From Marinilabiliaceae bacterium UBA5488 (GTDB taxonomy: Bacteria > Bacteroidota > Bacteroidia > Bacteroidales > Marinilabiliaceae), in the NCBI GenBank assembly GCA_002427105.1, contig DIPM01000034.1, positions 17,021 to 81,020 of the forward strand: a stretch of 64,000 nt of DNA. Reading direction: 5' to 3'. The position numbers were made by a program, and so were the translations under genes. Positions 26,795-36,585 of this stretch are shown in pieces. Under the pieces are notes generated by a model. It was not told the origin of the DNA. It searched no databases and was given only the letters and a program-made list of their open reading frames with translations. Positions within the stretch are counted from its first letter, which is position 1. Each line of letters opens with the position of its first letter.

Positions 26795-27607
26795 CTATTT
26801 CTTTTTCACTTTCACCTTAATCACTATGTCCTCAAGCGGCCTGTCCATCTCGTTTGTCTCCGCCCCTGCAATTTTATCAAGCACATCCATGCCCGAAATA
26901 AGCTCTCCAAAAACGGTATAGTCGCCATCGAGGTGAGGCACGCCGCCCAAAGTCGTATATACAGCGCGCTGTTCCTCCGGAATATGCATAGGCTTTAGGC
27001 TGTCTATTTCGGGGGCAGCCATTTTCATAATCTCAGCCATAAGCGCTTCAAAACCTTCGCGGTCGTTGGCCTGCTGCATTCCAATCAATTCATTACGATA
27101 GGGATTAGCATACTTCATCATAATCTGCTGACGCTTACGCTCGCTGCTCATAAGCTCCATTTGGTCAAGCTCTTCGACTGTAAAGACCTTTCCCTGAACT
27201 ATATAAAACTGAGAACCCGATGACTTCTTCAAAGGATTTACCTGATCGCCCTGACGGGCTGCTGAAAGAGCCCCTTTTTTATGGAAGTGCTTTGGGTAAA
27301 GAATTTCTGCTTCCAGCTGATAACCAGGACCTCCGTCTCCCAAGAAAGCATCTGATGAAGCCCCTTTAGAATTGGGATCTCCGCCCTGAATCATAAACTC
27401 ATTGATAACCCTATGAAAAAGGCTGCCATCATAAAAGCCCTCATCGGCAAGTTTGATAAAGTTATCACGATGTTGGGGAGTGTCATCATACAGAATAAAC
27501 TCCATATTACCATAGACGGTTTCGATTTCCACCACGGTTTGCTTCTGACAAAAAACAAGCGTCTGGCTTATGGCAGCCAGCGCTACAAATAATAATATTC
27601 GTCTCAT
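26795..27607 (-). CDS. Periplasmic cyclophilin-type peptidyl-prolyl isomerase (copy 1)
   Basis: This 270-residue paralogue of the next gene has a signal peptide (residues 1-20, ending VFCQ), the FYDGSLFHRVINEFMIQGGD core motif, GSQFYIVQGKVFTVEELDQM, the same long helical insertion, and TLGGVPHLDGDYTVFGELIS. Its core matches the cyclophilin consensus better than copy 2. The pair probably arose by tandem duplication and is co-transcribed. A small conserved gene lies 17 nt upstream. Confidence 0.92.
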   Translation of the reverse strand: MRRILLFVALAAISQTLVFCQKQTVVEIETVYGNMEFILYDDTPQHRDNFIKLADEGFYDGSLFHRVINEFMIQGGDPNSKGASSDAFLGDGGPGYQLEAEILYPKHFHKKGALSAARQGDQVNPLKKSSGSQFYIVQGKVFTVEELDQMELMSSERKRQQIMMKYANPYRNELIGMQQANDREGFEALMAEIMKMAAPEIDSLKPMHIPEEQRAVYTTLGGVPHLDGDYTVFGELISGMDVLDKIAGAETNEMDRPLEDIVIKVKVKKK

Positions 27608-27624
27608 AAAGTTTTGTTACGCAA

Positions 27625-27972
27625 TTATTGTTCCAAAGGTTTAAGCACCTGGTCAAAATACACTATCATTGCCTGCTTTAGAATGCGCTTCTGGAAGGTA
27701 GGACTTAAGCTTTTCACGCTCTTAATCTCCTCAAATTCAGGCCAATTATCCCTGTCTTTCCCAGTCACTCTCAAATACCCCAGCTGCGCCAGCAGGCAGC
27801 ATTTTCCCAGGTTTATTATATCCCACTTTTCGTCGCGGCTATATTTTGTCATGCCTGTACCCAGTTCCTGAATACCGATTACAAACAGCATAAAATCAAA
27901 TTCGGCGGTCACCTTAAAATGCTTGCTAACCTTTAGGACTGTTTCGTTCCAGCTTTCTTCGCTATACTCCAT
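27625..27972 (-). CDS. Conserved hypothetical protein (115 aa)
   Basis: The family is not recognised by name. The protein is soluble, largely helical, and contains FDFMLFVIGIQELGTG, a segment INLGKCCLLAQLGYL with two adjacent Cys, and a C-terminal FQKRILKQAMIVYFDQ. Codon usage matches its neighbours, and it sits in a same-strand run between an LpxH-like gene and the cyclophilins, so it is likely a real gene with a cytoplasmic product. Confidence 0.65.
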   Translation of the reverse strand: MEYSEESWNETVLKVSKHFKVTAEFDFMLFVIGIQELGTGMTKYSRDEKWDIINLGKCCLLAQLGYLRVTGKDRDNWPEFEEIKSVKSLSPTFQKRILKQAMIVYFDQVLKPLEQ

Positions 27973-28028
27973 TTTTGCTTATTAATTGATAAAATGAAGA
28001 ACAAGCATCCTGCATTAAAGTTCGCCAT

Positions 28029-28883
28029 TTAGCTCCTTATAATCTCTTTAAAGGCACGCTTGAAAGCCTCTTCAGCAGTTTCCGTCAGGATTTCTTCTAC
28101 GGCCGACTCCTCCGTAATATCTTCTACCCCTTCATCCCAGCGCTTCAGATACCAATCACCCTTTTCATATTCGAGTGCTGTCATATTATCCACCCAGTCG
28201 CCCGAGTTTAGATATATCACCGAGCCTGAAGGAGTAATAATATTCTTTTTAGCCGGCCGATGGATATGCCCGCAAATCGCGTAGTCATAACCTTTTCTGA
28301 TAGCAAGGCGCGCCACCGTCGATTCAAATTTCGTAATCTCCTGATGCTTTCCACCTTTAACAACATCCTTGATTTTAGCGGCAAGTGATATCTTTTTGCC
28401 ACCAAAAAGCTTTATCACTCCGTTAACGAGGCGGTTAATTGCCATAAGCAAGCCATAACCTAACGAGCCCAATTTTGCAAGCCATTTTGAGTTATGCATA
28501 ACCACATCAAAAACATCTCCATGGAAAATCCAACTTGTCTTACCGTCAAGGGTAAGGACTATTTTGTTGGTAATTTGTAGTTGGCCAAACTCCAGGTCAG
28601 TAAATCGACGAGCCACCTCATCATGATTACCGGGAATATAAATTATTTTACAGCCTTCTTCAGCCAGCTTAAAAAAATAACGAACCACTTTAAAGTGGGC
28701 TGTTGGGAAATAGTTGGAAGTAAAGCGCCAGGCATCAATAATGTCACCATTAAGCACCAATATTTCTGGTCTGATGGTCTTTAAATAAGCATGTAATTGC
28801 TCGGCCTTACAGCCGTAAGTACCTAAGTGAACGTCGGAAATAACTACTGCCTCTAAGGGGCGTTTTTTTGTCTTTGGTGTCAT
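28029..28883 (-). CDS. LpxH-like metallophosphoesterase
   Basis: The 284-residue calcineurin-fold enzyme has the metal motifs VISDVHLGTYG (residues about 14-24), LVLNGDIIDAWR, YIPGNHDEVARR, WIFHGDVFD and AICGHIHRPA. These fit UDP-2,3-diacylglucosamine hydrolases (LpxH/LpxH2 type) of lipid A synthesis, to which many Bacteroidota homologues are assigned, but the precise substrate is not proven by the motifs. The C-terminus is an acidic tail. It is in a run with obgE and adk upstream. Confidence 0.85.
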   Translation of the reverse strand: MTPKTKKRPLEAVVISDVHLGTYGCKAEQLHAYLKTIRPEILVLNGDIIDAWRFTSNYFPTAHFKVVRYFFKLAEEGCKIIYIPGNHDEVARRFTDLEFGQLQITNKIVLTLDGKTSWIFHGDVFDVVMHNSKWLAKLGSLGYGLLMAINRLVNGVIKLFGGKKISLAAKIKDVVKGGKHQEITKFESTVARLAIRKGYDYAICGHIHRPAKKNIITPSGSVIYLNSGDWVDNMTALEYEKGDWYLKRWDEGVEDITEESAVEEILTETAEEAFKRAFKEIIRS

Positions 28884-28952
28884 GCAGCGCTGATATATAG
28901 GCTAATAGACAACAAATATAGCTAAAGCAGCTTGTATAACGCAAAGTAATTG

Positions 28953-29957
28953 TTAATTTTCCAATAAAGAATGCTCTAACTCATTCCAAATCATCTCCTT
29001 TAATTGGGCAATACCCTTGCCTGTAACTGAAGAGATAAAAACATAAGGAAGCTCAGGCAGGTCGGCCTCTAACTCCTTCTGTAGTTCAGCGTCGATAAAG
29101 TCACTCTTGGAAATAGCCAGCAGGCGCTTCTTGTCTAAAAGCTCAGGATTGTATTGTTCAAGCTCATTAAGAAGGATGCCATACTCCTGGCGTATATTCT
29201 TGCTGTCGGAAGGTATAAGAAAAAGCAAAATTGAATTACGCTCAATGTGGCGTAAAAAACGCAAGCCTATTCCCCTGCCTTCATGCGCACCTTCAATAAT
29301 ACCCGGGATATCGGCCATCACAAAGGATTTATGGTCGTGATACTCCACGATTCCAAGATTGGGAATCAGGGTAGTAAAGGGATAGTCAGCTATTTCAGGT
29401 TTTGCAGCCGAAACGGAAGCCAGAAGTGTAGATTTACCTGCGTTTGGAAAACCAACAAGACCTACGTCGGCCAACAGCTTAAGTTCAAGAATAACAGAAA
29501 TTTCTATTGCCGGCTCCCCGGGCTGAGCATATCTTGGAGTTTGATTTGTTGCCGATTTGAAGTTGAAATTACCCAATCCGCCTCGCCCGCCTTTGGCCAC
29601 AATCGCCTCATCTCCATGATTGGTTATCTCAAAAAGCACTTCGCCTGTTTCGTCATCCTTCACAACTGTACCGAGCGGCACCTCAATAATCTTGTCTTCA
29701 CCGCTAAGACCCGAAGAGCGCTGACGACTACCCGATTCGCCATGACCGGCAAAGACGTGACGTTGATACTTCAGGTGAATCAGCGTCCAATAGTTTTTAT
29801 TGCCGCGAATAATCACGTGACCACCACGACCTCCATCTCCGCCGTCGGGCCCTCCTTTAGGGACAAACTTCTCTCGTCTGAAATGAGCTGAGCCACTTCC
29901 ACCTTTCCCGGAACGGCAAAATATTTTGACATAGTCAACAAAATTACTACCTGCCAT
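28953..29957 (-). CDS. obgE: GTPase Obg
   Basis: Obg is an essential ribosome-associated GTPase involved in 50S assembly and stress. In its 334 residues the Gly-rich Obg fold occupies about 1-160 (RSGKGGSGSAHFRREKF, GGDGGRGGHV). The G domain follows with G1 GFPNAGKSTLL, G3 ADIPGIIEGAHEG, a G4 variant SKSD in place of NKxD, and G5 ISSVTGKG. There is no C-terminal OCT domain. The N-terminus agrees with the family (MAGSNFVDYVKIFCRSG). Confidence 0.96.
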   Translation of the reverse strand: MAGSNFVDYVKIFCRSGKGGSGSAHFRREKFVPKGGPDGGDGGRGGHVIIRGNKNYWTLIHLKYQRHVFAGHGESGSRQRSSGLSGEDKIIEVPLGTVVKDDETGEVLFEITNHGDEAIVAKGGRGGLGNFNFKSATNQTPRYAQPGEPAIEISVILELKLLADVGLVGFPNAGKSTLLASVSAAKPEIADYPFTTLIPNLGIVEYHDHKSFVMADIPGIIEGAHEGRGIGLRFLRHIERNSILLFLIPSDSKNIRQEYGILLNELEQYNPELLDKKRLLAISKSDFIDAELQKELEADLPELPYVFISSVTGKGIAQLKEMIWNELEHSLLEN

Positions 29958-30055
29958 TTCTTTTCAATATATTATTATTCTCCCGGATAAAAGGCAGCCC
30001 TTAGCTATTGGCTGCAAAACAAGGCAAACTTACTTATTCTGAAAGACTTTGACAA

Positions 30056-30631
30056 TTAAGCGATACAAATATCTAAGGCCTCACTAATTCTTTCAAAAAT
30101 ACGATCGACTGAACCAACGCCACAAACACCGCGATACAAGCCCTCTGCCTTATAGAAATCTATAACCGGAGCAGTATCCCTCTCGTAAACCTCAATGCGT
30201 TTGGTGATGGTTTCAAGATTATCGTCACTGCGACCGGAAGTTTCGCCTCTCTTAAGCAAGCGGGCAATTAGCTCCTCTTTGTTAACTTCCAGATTCAGCA
30301 TCACCTCGATAGTCTGATTACGTCGGGCAAGCATCTCTTTCAGAGCCCTTGCCTGAGCAACAGTGCGCGGAAACCCATCAAAAATCACTCCCGCTGAATT
30401 ATTCAAACGATTAAGCTTTTGATCAAGCATCTCGATTATAACGCTGTCGGGCACCAGTTCTCCACGATCAATATAGGATGCGGCAATTATGCCTATGTCG
30501 CTTCCTGCCTTTATTTCGGCACGCAAAATCTCACCTGTGGAAATATGCGACAGACCATATTTTTCAATAATAGCCTCGCTTTGAGTCCCCTTACCTGACC
30601 CGGGAGGACCGAAAATTACAATATTAAGCAT
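30056..30631 (-). CDS. adk: Adenylate kinase
   Basis: Adk interconverts ATP and AMP with two ADP. The 191 residues are typical of the short-LID form. The P-loop GPPGSGKGTQSE is at about 8-19, the AMP site has STGEILRAEI and DGFPRTVAQA, and the LID region reads RGETSGRSDDNLETITKR with no zinc cysteines. It lies between hpt and obgE on the same strand, forming a nucleotide-metabolism neighbourhood. Confidence 0.96.
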   Translation of the reverse strand: MLNIVIFGPPGSGKGTQSEAIIEKYGLSHISTGEILRAEIKAGSDIGIIAASYIDRGELVPDSVIIEMLDQKLNRLNNSAGVIFDGFPRTVAQARALKEMLARRNQTIEVMLNLEVNKEELIARLLKRGETSGRSDDNLETITKRIEVYERDTAPVIDFYKAEGLYRGVCGVGSVDRIFERISEALDICIA

Positions 30632-30783
30632 TGTTCTTTATTTATTTCTATTTTTTTCTCCTTCTTAACTAGCCTCTTTCTCAGCAGAATCACAGACACA
30701 CCCGGCTAATCAGCAGCTCGCGAACAGGCACCGCGGTACCCGGCAGCATAATCTGCACATCATCCCTTTACATTAGCAAAAGA

Positions 30784-31320
30784 TTACTCTATCAGACTGT
30801 AAATATCAGGTAAGTTACGACCATAGCCATTATAATCCAAGCCATAACCAACGATAAAGTCATTAGGTATTTCCATGCCTACATAATCAAGTTTTATCTT
30901 TCCTTTAAAAGCCTTTGGCTTATAAAGCATAGTAGCAACAAGCACCTCTTTGGCGCCGTTCTTCAGAAGTTGGTTAATGCAGCTTTCGACAGTTATACCG
31001 GTGTCAACGATATCTTCAAGCAAAACCACAGTGCGTCCTTTAAGCTCTTCATTAAACCCTATCAGCTCTTTTACAACTCCGGTACTTCCCAATCCTTCGT
31101 AAGATGCCAGTTTAACGAAACTAATCTGACAGGGAAACTCTATAAGTTTCATCAGGTCAGCCGAAAACATAAATGAACCGTTGAGGATACAAACCATCAA
31201 CGGATCCTTATCCTTAAGGTCACGATTGATCTTCGCAGCCAAATGCCAGGTCGCTTTTTTAATATCGCTGGCCGGAATTGAAAGACCAAACTCCTTATCC
31301 AAAAGTTTAATGCGCTTCAT
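30784..31320 (-). CDS. hpt: Hypoxanthine phosphoribosyltransferase
   Basis: This purine-salvage enzyme makes IMP (and possibly GMP) from the free base and PRPP. The 178 residues carry the PRPP loop VVLLEDIVDTGITVES near 97-112, ILNGSFMFSADL for phosphate binding and KLDYVGMEIPNDFIVGYG for purine stacking. It probably starts the hpt-adk-obgE transcript, though a 152-nt gap follows it. Confidence 0.95.
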   Translation of the reverse strand: MKRIKLLDKEFGLSIPASDIKKATWHLAAKINRDLKDKDPLMVCILNGSFMFSADLMKLIEFPCQISFVKLASYEGLGSTGVVKELIGFNEELKGRTVVLLEDIVDTGITVESCINQLLKNGAKEVLVATMLYKPKAFKGKIKLDYVGMEIPNDFIVGYGLDYNGYGRNLPDIYSLIE

Positions 31321-31348
31321 AGAACTCGTTTCGATTTCGTAGAAAGCG

Positions 31349-31356
31349 CAAAAGTA
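31349..31356 (-). promoter_or_regulatory. Possible -7 element for hpt
   Basis: The minus strand reads TACTTTTG (TAnnTTTG) about 30 nt upstream of hpt. No clear -33 TTTG lies at 19-21 nt, so this is a single-box call. Confidence 0.35.
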
Positions 31357-31462
31357 TAAAAAAAGCGCGAAGATAGTTGATTGCTAGTGCCAAAAAATGG
31401 AATAATATAATAAAATGCTTTAAATTAGCTTTTGATTACCTGACATTTTTAACCCTTTGCGA

Positions 31463-32344
31463 ATGACTTATCTCCTGCTCAATACTCTCAAAGACTGCCA
31501 ATCACTAAGAAGGCGGGGCTTGCTTCTTGTTGTAATTCTCAGACTTTTTTGCGGGCAAATACTTGCAGCCCAAACTACGCTTTTCCAGTCTCCTACAACT
31601 GCCATGCTTGGAACACCCGGGGCAAGCGAAAAAGGAGAATGGGCATTTTTCTCAAATCCGGCCGGGCTGGCCTTCCTTCGCGAGCCGGTTGCAACAATAG
31701 GATACCAAAACGATTTTAATCTTAAAGAGCTCAGTTCAGCAACAGTATTATTGAGCTATCCCACCAAGGCGCTAAATATCTCAGGAGGCTACCTGCGCAG
31801 CGGTTTTGAGCATTTCAACACCCAACAGCTTTCTCTGAAGTTTTCAAGGATAATGGCTCCCTGGTTAAGTCTGGGCGTTGGCTTCAGTCATTCAATGTCG
31901 GCACTGGGAGCTTCAGAGCAAGACAAGATTACAACGATGGATGCAGGATTTCGTCTAATGCCCAACTCTAGCCTGGTATTTGGCTTCTACACCATCAACC
32001 CCGCGCAGACCAAATGGCGCAAACATGAGTATGAAAGTTATTACCCAAGCGCTGTAGCCGCCTCCCTCTGCTACCTGCCCCACGAGGACCTCAATATAGA
32101 GTTTAGCATCCTAAAGGACATTGATAATGACCCCCTTGCATCGCTCAAGCTTGAAGGGAAAGCGGCAAACGCCATAATACTGAGGGGCGCCGTCTCGGGC
32201 AAGCCACTGCGTTTGGGCTTTGGGGCAGGTCTTCACCTGGATTCCTTGCACTTCGATATGGCGATGAACCATCACAGGGCCCTTGGGTTTTCAAGCGCCT
32301 TCGGAATTAGCTACTACTTCACAAACTTATCACGAAATAAATAA
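31463..32344 (+). CDS. PorV/PorQ-like outer-membrane barrel protein
   Basis: The protein of about 293 residues from the ATG at 31463 has a signal segment ending LAAQ. Its mature start TTLFQSPTTAMLGTPGASEKG, WAFFSNPAGLAFLRE resembles the FadL-like PorV/PorQ family, as do the repeated amphipathic strands. It lies 6 nt before a helix-hairpin-helix outer-membrane protein, so the two are almost surely co-expressed. A T9SS link is possible but not shown; it could be a partner specific to the downstream gene. Confidence 0.65.
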   Translation: MTYLLLNTLKDCQSLRRRGLLLVVILRLFCGQILAAQTTLFQSPTTAMLGTPGASEKGEWAFFSNPAGLAFLREPVATIGYQNDFNLKELSSATVLLSYPTKALNISGGYLRSGFEHFNTQQLSLKFSRIMAPWLSLGVGFSHSMSALGASEQDKITTMDAGFRLMPNSSLVFGFYTINPAQTKWRKHEYESYYPSAVAASLCYLPHEDLNIEFSILKDIDNDPLASLKLEGKAANAIILRGAVSGKPLRLGFGAGLHLDSLHFDMAMNHHRALGFSSAFGISYYFTNLSRNK

Positions 32345-32350
32345 AGCCTT

Positions 32351-34387
32351 ATGAAACGACTCCTAATCGCTAGCCTAAGTCTGCTCCTCTGCCAAACCTA
32401 CCTCTATCCTCAGAACGCACAACAAGACGCCGAATGGGCTGCAGAACTTATAGAAAACATTGCAGAGCAATCAGAACTGGAGCTTGACTATTCATTTTTG
32501 ATTGATAATCTGATTAAGCTACGTCACAACCCGATTAATATTAACTCTGCCACACGTGAAGAACTAGAGCAAATACCCTTCCTGTCGGATATGCATATTG
32601 AGGCGCTGCTGTTTCAGCGCTATCAAAGCAAGGATTTTTTTTCAATCTATGAGCTTCAGGTTGTTGAAGGTCTTGACCGGCGTACCCTCGAATACCTGGA
32701 GCCACTTATCACCTTCGACATCGCCACCCGGGAAGTAAAGCGAAGCTTCCGCCCAAGAGCCGACCTTTTCGCGCGCAGCCAGTTTCAACTCCAGAAGCGT
32801 CAGGGCTATGAAAAAGGAGAAGATGGAAATACTTATTATTTGGGCGATTGGTTTAAACACTACCTCCGCCTAGAAATTGAAGCGACACGGCAACTGGAAA
32901 TGGGCTTTATTAGCGAAAAAGATCAGGGAGAGCAGATGTTTTCAGGTGATATTAAAACGATGGACTATATCTCGGGCTACCTGGCATGGAAGCCTGAAAA
33001 GTTTGTAAAACAAGTTATTGCAGGCCAGTATCGCATGAGCGGAGGGCAAGGTCTGGTCCTTCAAACGGGTATGTCGCCGGTAAAAAGCAGCGACGCCGTG
33101 TCAATCCGTAATCGCCAGGCGCGATATCGCCCGGCTCTCTCGGCGGCCGAGGCAGGAGGCCTGTCGGGCTTGATGCTTGCCATGGGAGGAGAAAACTACA
33201 GTATTACACCCTTTATCTCGCATAAGAAAATTGACGGACGACTGGATACCCTTGAAAACAATGAAATTGTAATAAGAAGTCTTAAATCGGACGGCTACCA
33301 TCGCACTCTTACCGAACTGAGTCAGCGTAAAAACACCCTCGAGACTATCTATGGGGTTCAAGGACACTATACATACAAGAAGCTGGTCTTAGAGACAGGC
33401 TATCTTAGCTATCATCTGGAATATCCCCTGCAAACTGATTCAAGCTTATACAAGCGAAACTACTTTCAGGGAAGCAGTAATAGCAACTTTTGGCTGTCTG
33501 CCGAGGGGACGGTAAAAAACGTACATCTGTTCTCCGAACTTGCTTTTAACGGCCTGGTTGAACCGGCAATATGGATCGGAGCCCAGCACTCAGTCAAAGG
33601 CATCATGGATCTGGCCTTAGCCTTCCGACGAATTGGAATGGATTACAGGGCGCCATTAGGAGCTGCCCTCACCGAAGCGGCTCAGCCCGCCGGAGAAAGC
33701 GGCTTCTATGCAGGCTTTGAAGTGCCCCTGCCGGCCTCTCTCAGCCTCAGCTCATACTTAGATTACTACCGCCATAAATGGCTGCGATACCGCGTGGATG
33801 CGCCCTCCGACGGATATGACTATCTTGCTTCATTAACTCACAAACCCAATAGCAAGTGGGAAAACACCCTTCGCTACAGGCATCGCGACAAACCTCTAAA
33901 TATTAGTACTGAAGAACCGGGAGCTCCCGTAGGCGCTCAAATACACAATCAATTCAGGATTCAGAGCAGATATAATGCCGATGAGCACTGGACCTTTACT
34001 TTTCGGGCCGACCTGCAAAAGGTGAAGCAGGCCGATGGCACCAAAAGCCCCGATGGTTTCTACATAGCTCAGGACATAAAATATTCAGGCACAGCAAATA
34101 AGTGGAATGTAACAGCACGCTATGCCCTGTTTGATACTGAAGAATACGACACCCGCGTATATGCTTATGAACCTGATGTGATGTACAGTTTCAGTACCCC
34201 TTCCTACTACGGCAAGGGAAGCCGCTTTATTATTATGGCAAAATGGACTCTTATCCCCCGCCTTGATTTTTGGATAAGATATGCCTCATGGCAATACAGC
34301 GACCGCGAAACCGTTGGTAGCGGTCAGGCTATGATTACAGGCAATGTAAGCAGCGAACTGAAGTTTCAGCTAAGAAAACGTTTCTGA
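32351..34387 (+). CDS. Secreted ComEA-like helix-hairpin-helix protein with C-terminal barrel
   Basis: The 678-residue protein has a signal peptide (cleaved near LYPQ). Residues about 60-120 are two helix-hairpin-helix units (INSATREELEQIPFLSD and FFSIYELQVVEGLDRR), the fold of the DNA-uptake protein ComEA. The remaining 550 residues are rich in amphipathic strands and aromatic residues and end in RKRF, as expected of an outer-membrane barrel. This architecture is known in Bacteroidota but without an assigned role. A DNA-binding or uptake function is an inference from the HhH domain alone. It forms a pair with the barrel gene upstream. Confidence 0.75.
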   Translation: MKRLLIASLSLLLCQTYLYPQNAQQDAEWAAELIENIAEQSELELDYSFLIDNLIKLRHNPININSATREELEQIPFLSDMHIEALLFQRYQSKDFFSIYELQVVEGLDRRTLEYLEPLITFDIATREVKRSFRPRADLFARSQFQLQKRQGYEKGEDGNTYYLGDWFKHYLRLEIEATRQLEMGFISEKDQGEQMFSGDIKTMDYISGYLAWKPEKFVKQVIAGQYRMSGGQGLVLQTGMSPVKSSDAVSIRNRQARYRPALSAAEAGGLSGLMLAMGGENYSITPFISHKKIDGRLDTLENNEIVIRSLKSDGYHRTLTELSQRKNTLETIYGVQGHYTYKKLVLETGYLSYHLEYPLQTDSSLYKRNYFQGSSNSNFWLSAEGTVKNVHLFSELAFNGLVEPAIWIGAQHSVKGIMDLALAFRRIGMDYRAPLGAALTEAAQPAGESGFYAGFEVPLPASLSLSSYLDYYRHKWLRYRVDAPSDGYDYLASLTHKPNSKWENTLRYRHRDKPLNISTEEPGAPVGAQIHNQFRIQSRYNADEHWTFTFRADLQKVKQADGTKSPDGFYIAQDIKYSGTANKWNVTARYALFDTEEYDTRVYAYEPDVMYSFSTPSYYGKGSRFIIMAKWTLIPRLDFWIRYASWQYSDRETVGSGQAMITGNVSSELKFQLRKRF

Positions 34388-34404
34388 CAAGTACATTTAG
34401 GAGG

Positions 34405-36585
34405 CTAATTACCTACCTCCGAGATAAATTTAATACGAACCATTCTTACCTCCTCTTCAGAATAGTCGCCCTCGCCAAGCTCTTCAAGGGCTGAGGCAAT
34501 ATCATCCGACTCGGCATCTTCTTTAAAGTAGAGAAAAATATCATCACGATGATCTTCGTCCATAACCTGATCAATATAGTAATCGATATTAACACGAGTA
34601 CCACTATACACAATGGATTCCAGCTCTTTAAGCAGCTCGTTCATCTCAATTCCCTTGCTTTCGGCAATATCATCAAGAGGCACCTTACGGTCAATGCTCT
34701 GGATAATAGAAATTTTGAGCTTAGACTTATTGGCAACCGACCTAACAACCATGTCTATAGGACGATCTATCTCGTTCTCTTCAACGTGCGCCTGTATGAG
34801 TTGTAGAAATTCCGCCCCAAAGCGTTTGGCTTTGCCAACGCCCACCCCTGGCATGTTCTGAAGCTCATCAACAGAAATCGGGTAATAGGTTGACATGGCT
34901 TCAAGTGATGGATCCTGAAAGATTACAAAAGGAGGCAGGTTGAGCTTTCGCGAAATCTGCTTCCTGAGGTCTTTCAGCATAGAAAAGAGTTGCGGATCAA
35001 CAGCCGCAGTTCCTCCGGCTGTACGGGTTTCCTCTTCAAGTTCATCGTAATCATGATTTTTGGTTATCATGATACTAAAAGGATTGTCAATATATGCAAT
35101 GCCCTTCTCGCTTAACTTCAGTTGTCCGTAATTCTCAATCTCTTTAATTATCAATCCTGCTATAAGAGCATGTCTGATTACGGCATTCCAGTATTTATCG
35201 TCATGATCGTCGCCGGAGCCAAACAGTTCAAGCTCCTCATGGCCGTAGGCCTTAACGGCGGTCGATTCTTTCCCGGTCAGCACATCAACTATATAGTCAG
35301 CCTTAAACTTCTCCTTAGTCTCACTTATTACCTTAAGCATCTTAACGATAGAGGCCATACCTTCAAACTGCTCCTTGGGATACAGGCAGTTATCACAAGA
35401 ATCGCAAGAATCTTCCTTATATTGCTCTCCAAAATAATGCAAGAGAAGCTTGCGCCGGCAAAGGGAGGTCTCGGCATAAGCTACAGTCTCAAACAAGAGC
35501 TGCTTGCCTATTTCCTGCTCTGCCAGTGGTTTCCCCTGCATAAACTTCTCAAGCTTCTGGATGTCTTTGTAACTGTAGAAGGCAATGCAACGTCCTTCCC
35601 CACCGTCACGGCCAGCCCGACCGGTCTCCTGATAGTAGCCTTCAAGACTCTTGGGCATATCGTAGTGCATCACTATGCGCACGTCAGGCTTATCTATTCC
35701 CATTCCAAAGGCGATGGTAGCCACGATGACATCAACATCTTCGTTAAGAAACTTGTCCTGATTGCCCGAGCGCGTAGTGGCATCCATGCCGGCGTGATAA
35801 GCCAATGCCTTTATCCCGTTAACAACAAGGACTTCGGCTAATTCTTCCACCTTCTTGCGGCTCAGGCAATATATTATACACGACTTACCCCTATTTTCTT
35901 TTAATATTTTGATAATTTCTTTCGAGGCATCCACCTTGGGTCTAACCTCATAGTAAAGGTTAGGACGATTAAAAGAAGACTTAAACACGTGAGCGTTCAA
36001 CATTCCAAGGGTTTTCTGAATATCATGCTGAACCTTCGGGGTGGCAGTAGCAGTAAGAGCGATTACCGGCGCCTCGCCTATCTCATTGATAATAGATCGG
36101 ATACGGCGATACTCAGGTCTGAAGTCATGACCCCATTCGGAGATACAGTGCGCTTCATCAACAGCATAAAAGGAAATTTTTACATTCTGCAAAAATTGGA
36201 TATTCTCCTCTTTGGTCAATGATTCGGGGGCAACATATAAGAGCTTGGTCTTTCCGGCTAATACATCTTCCTTAACCTCGGCTATGGCAGCTTTGGTAAG
36301 CGAAGAATTCAAGAAATGAGCTACTCCGTCATCCTCACTAAAATTGCGCATAGCATCTACCTGATTCTTCATCAGCGCGATAAGTGGAGATATTATTATG
36401 GCTGTTCCCTCCATTATTACGGCGGGCAATTGGTAACATAGAGATTTCCCACCACCGGTTGGCATCAAAACAAAAGTGTCATTTCCTCTAAGAACATTAT
36501 GTATAATCTCTTCCTGATTACCTTTAAAGGTATCAAACCCAAAATGTCGCTTCAAATACAAATTCAAATCAATATGCTTTGTCAT
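34405..36585 (-). CDS. recQ: ATP-dependent DNA helicase RecQ
   Basis: RecQ unwinds DNA 3'-5' in recombination and replication repair. In the 726 residues the helicase core has motif I MPTGGGKSLCYQLPA, DEAHCISEWGHDFRPEYRR (DEAH box and aromatic loop), and ATIAFGMGIDKPDVR and QETGRAGRDG (motifs V and VI). A zinc-binding Cys cluster (CRRKLLLHYFG, CDSCDNC) and winged helix follow, then an HRDC domain near 520-600 (PPFVIFQDPSLEAM). About 100 further C-terminal residues, as in other Bacteroidota RecQ, are extra relative to E. coli. Confidence 0.96.
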   Translation of the reverse strand: MTKHIDLNLYLKRHFGFDTFKGNQEEIIHNVLRGNDTFVLMPTGGGKSLCYQLPAVIMEGTAIIISPLIALMKNQVDAMRNFSEDDGVAHFLNSSLTKAAIAEVKEDVLAGKTKLLYVAPESLTKEENIQFLQNVKISFYAVDEAHCISEWGHDFRPEYRRIRSIINEIGEAPVIALTATATPKVQHDIQKTLGMLNAHVFKSSFNRPNLYYEVRPKVDASKEIIKILKENRGKSCIIYCLSRKKVEELAEVLVVNGIKALAYHAGMDATTRSGNQDKFLNEDVDVIVATIAFGMGIDKPDVRIVMHYDMPKSLEGYYQETGRAGRDGGEGRCIAFYSYKDIQKLEKFMQGKPLAEQEIGKQLLFETVAYAETSLCRRKLLLHYFGEQYKEDSCDSCDNCLYPKEQFEGMASIVKMLKVISETKEKFKADYIVDVLTGKESTAVKAYGHEELELFGSGDDHDDKYWNAVIRHALIAGLIIKEIENYGQLKLSEKGIAYIDNPFSIMITKNHDYDELEEETRTAGGTAAVDPQLFSMLKDLRKQISRKLNLPPFVIFQDPSLEAMSTYYPISVDELQNMPGVGVGKAKRFGAEFLQLIQAHVEENEIDRPIDMVVRSVANKSKLKISIIQSIDRKVPLDDIAESKGIEMNELLKELESIVYSGTRVNIDYYIDQVMDEDHRDDIFLYFKEDAESDDIASALEELGEGDYSEEEVRMVRIKFISEVGN

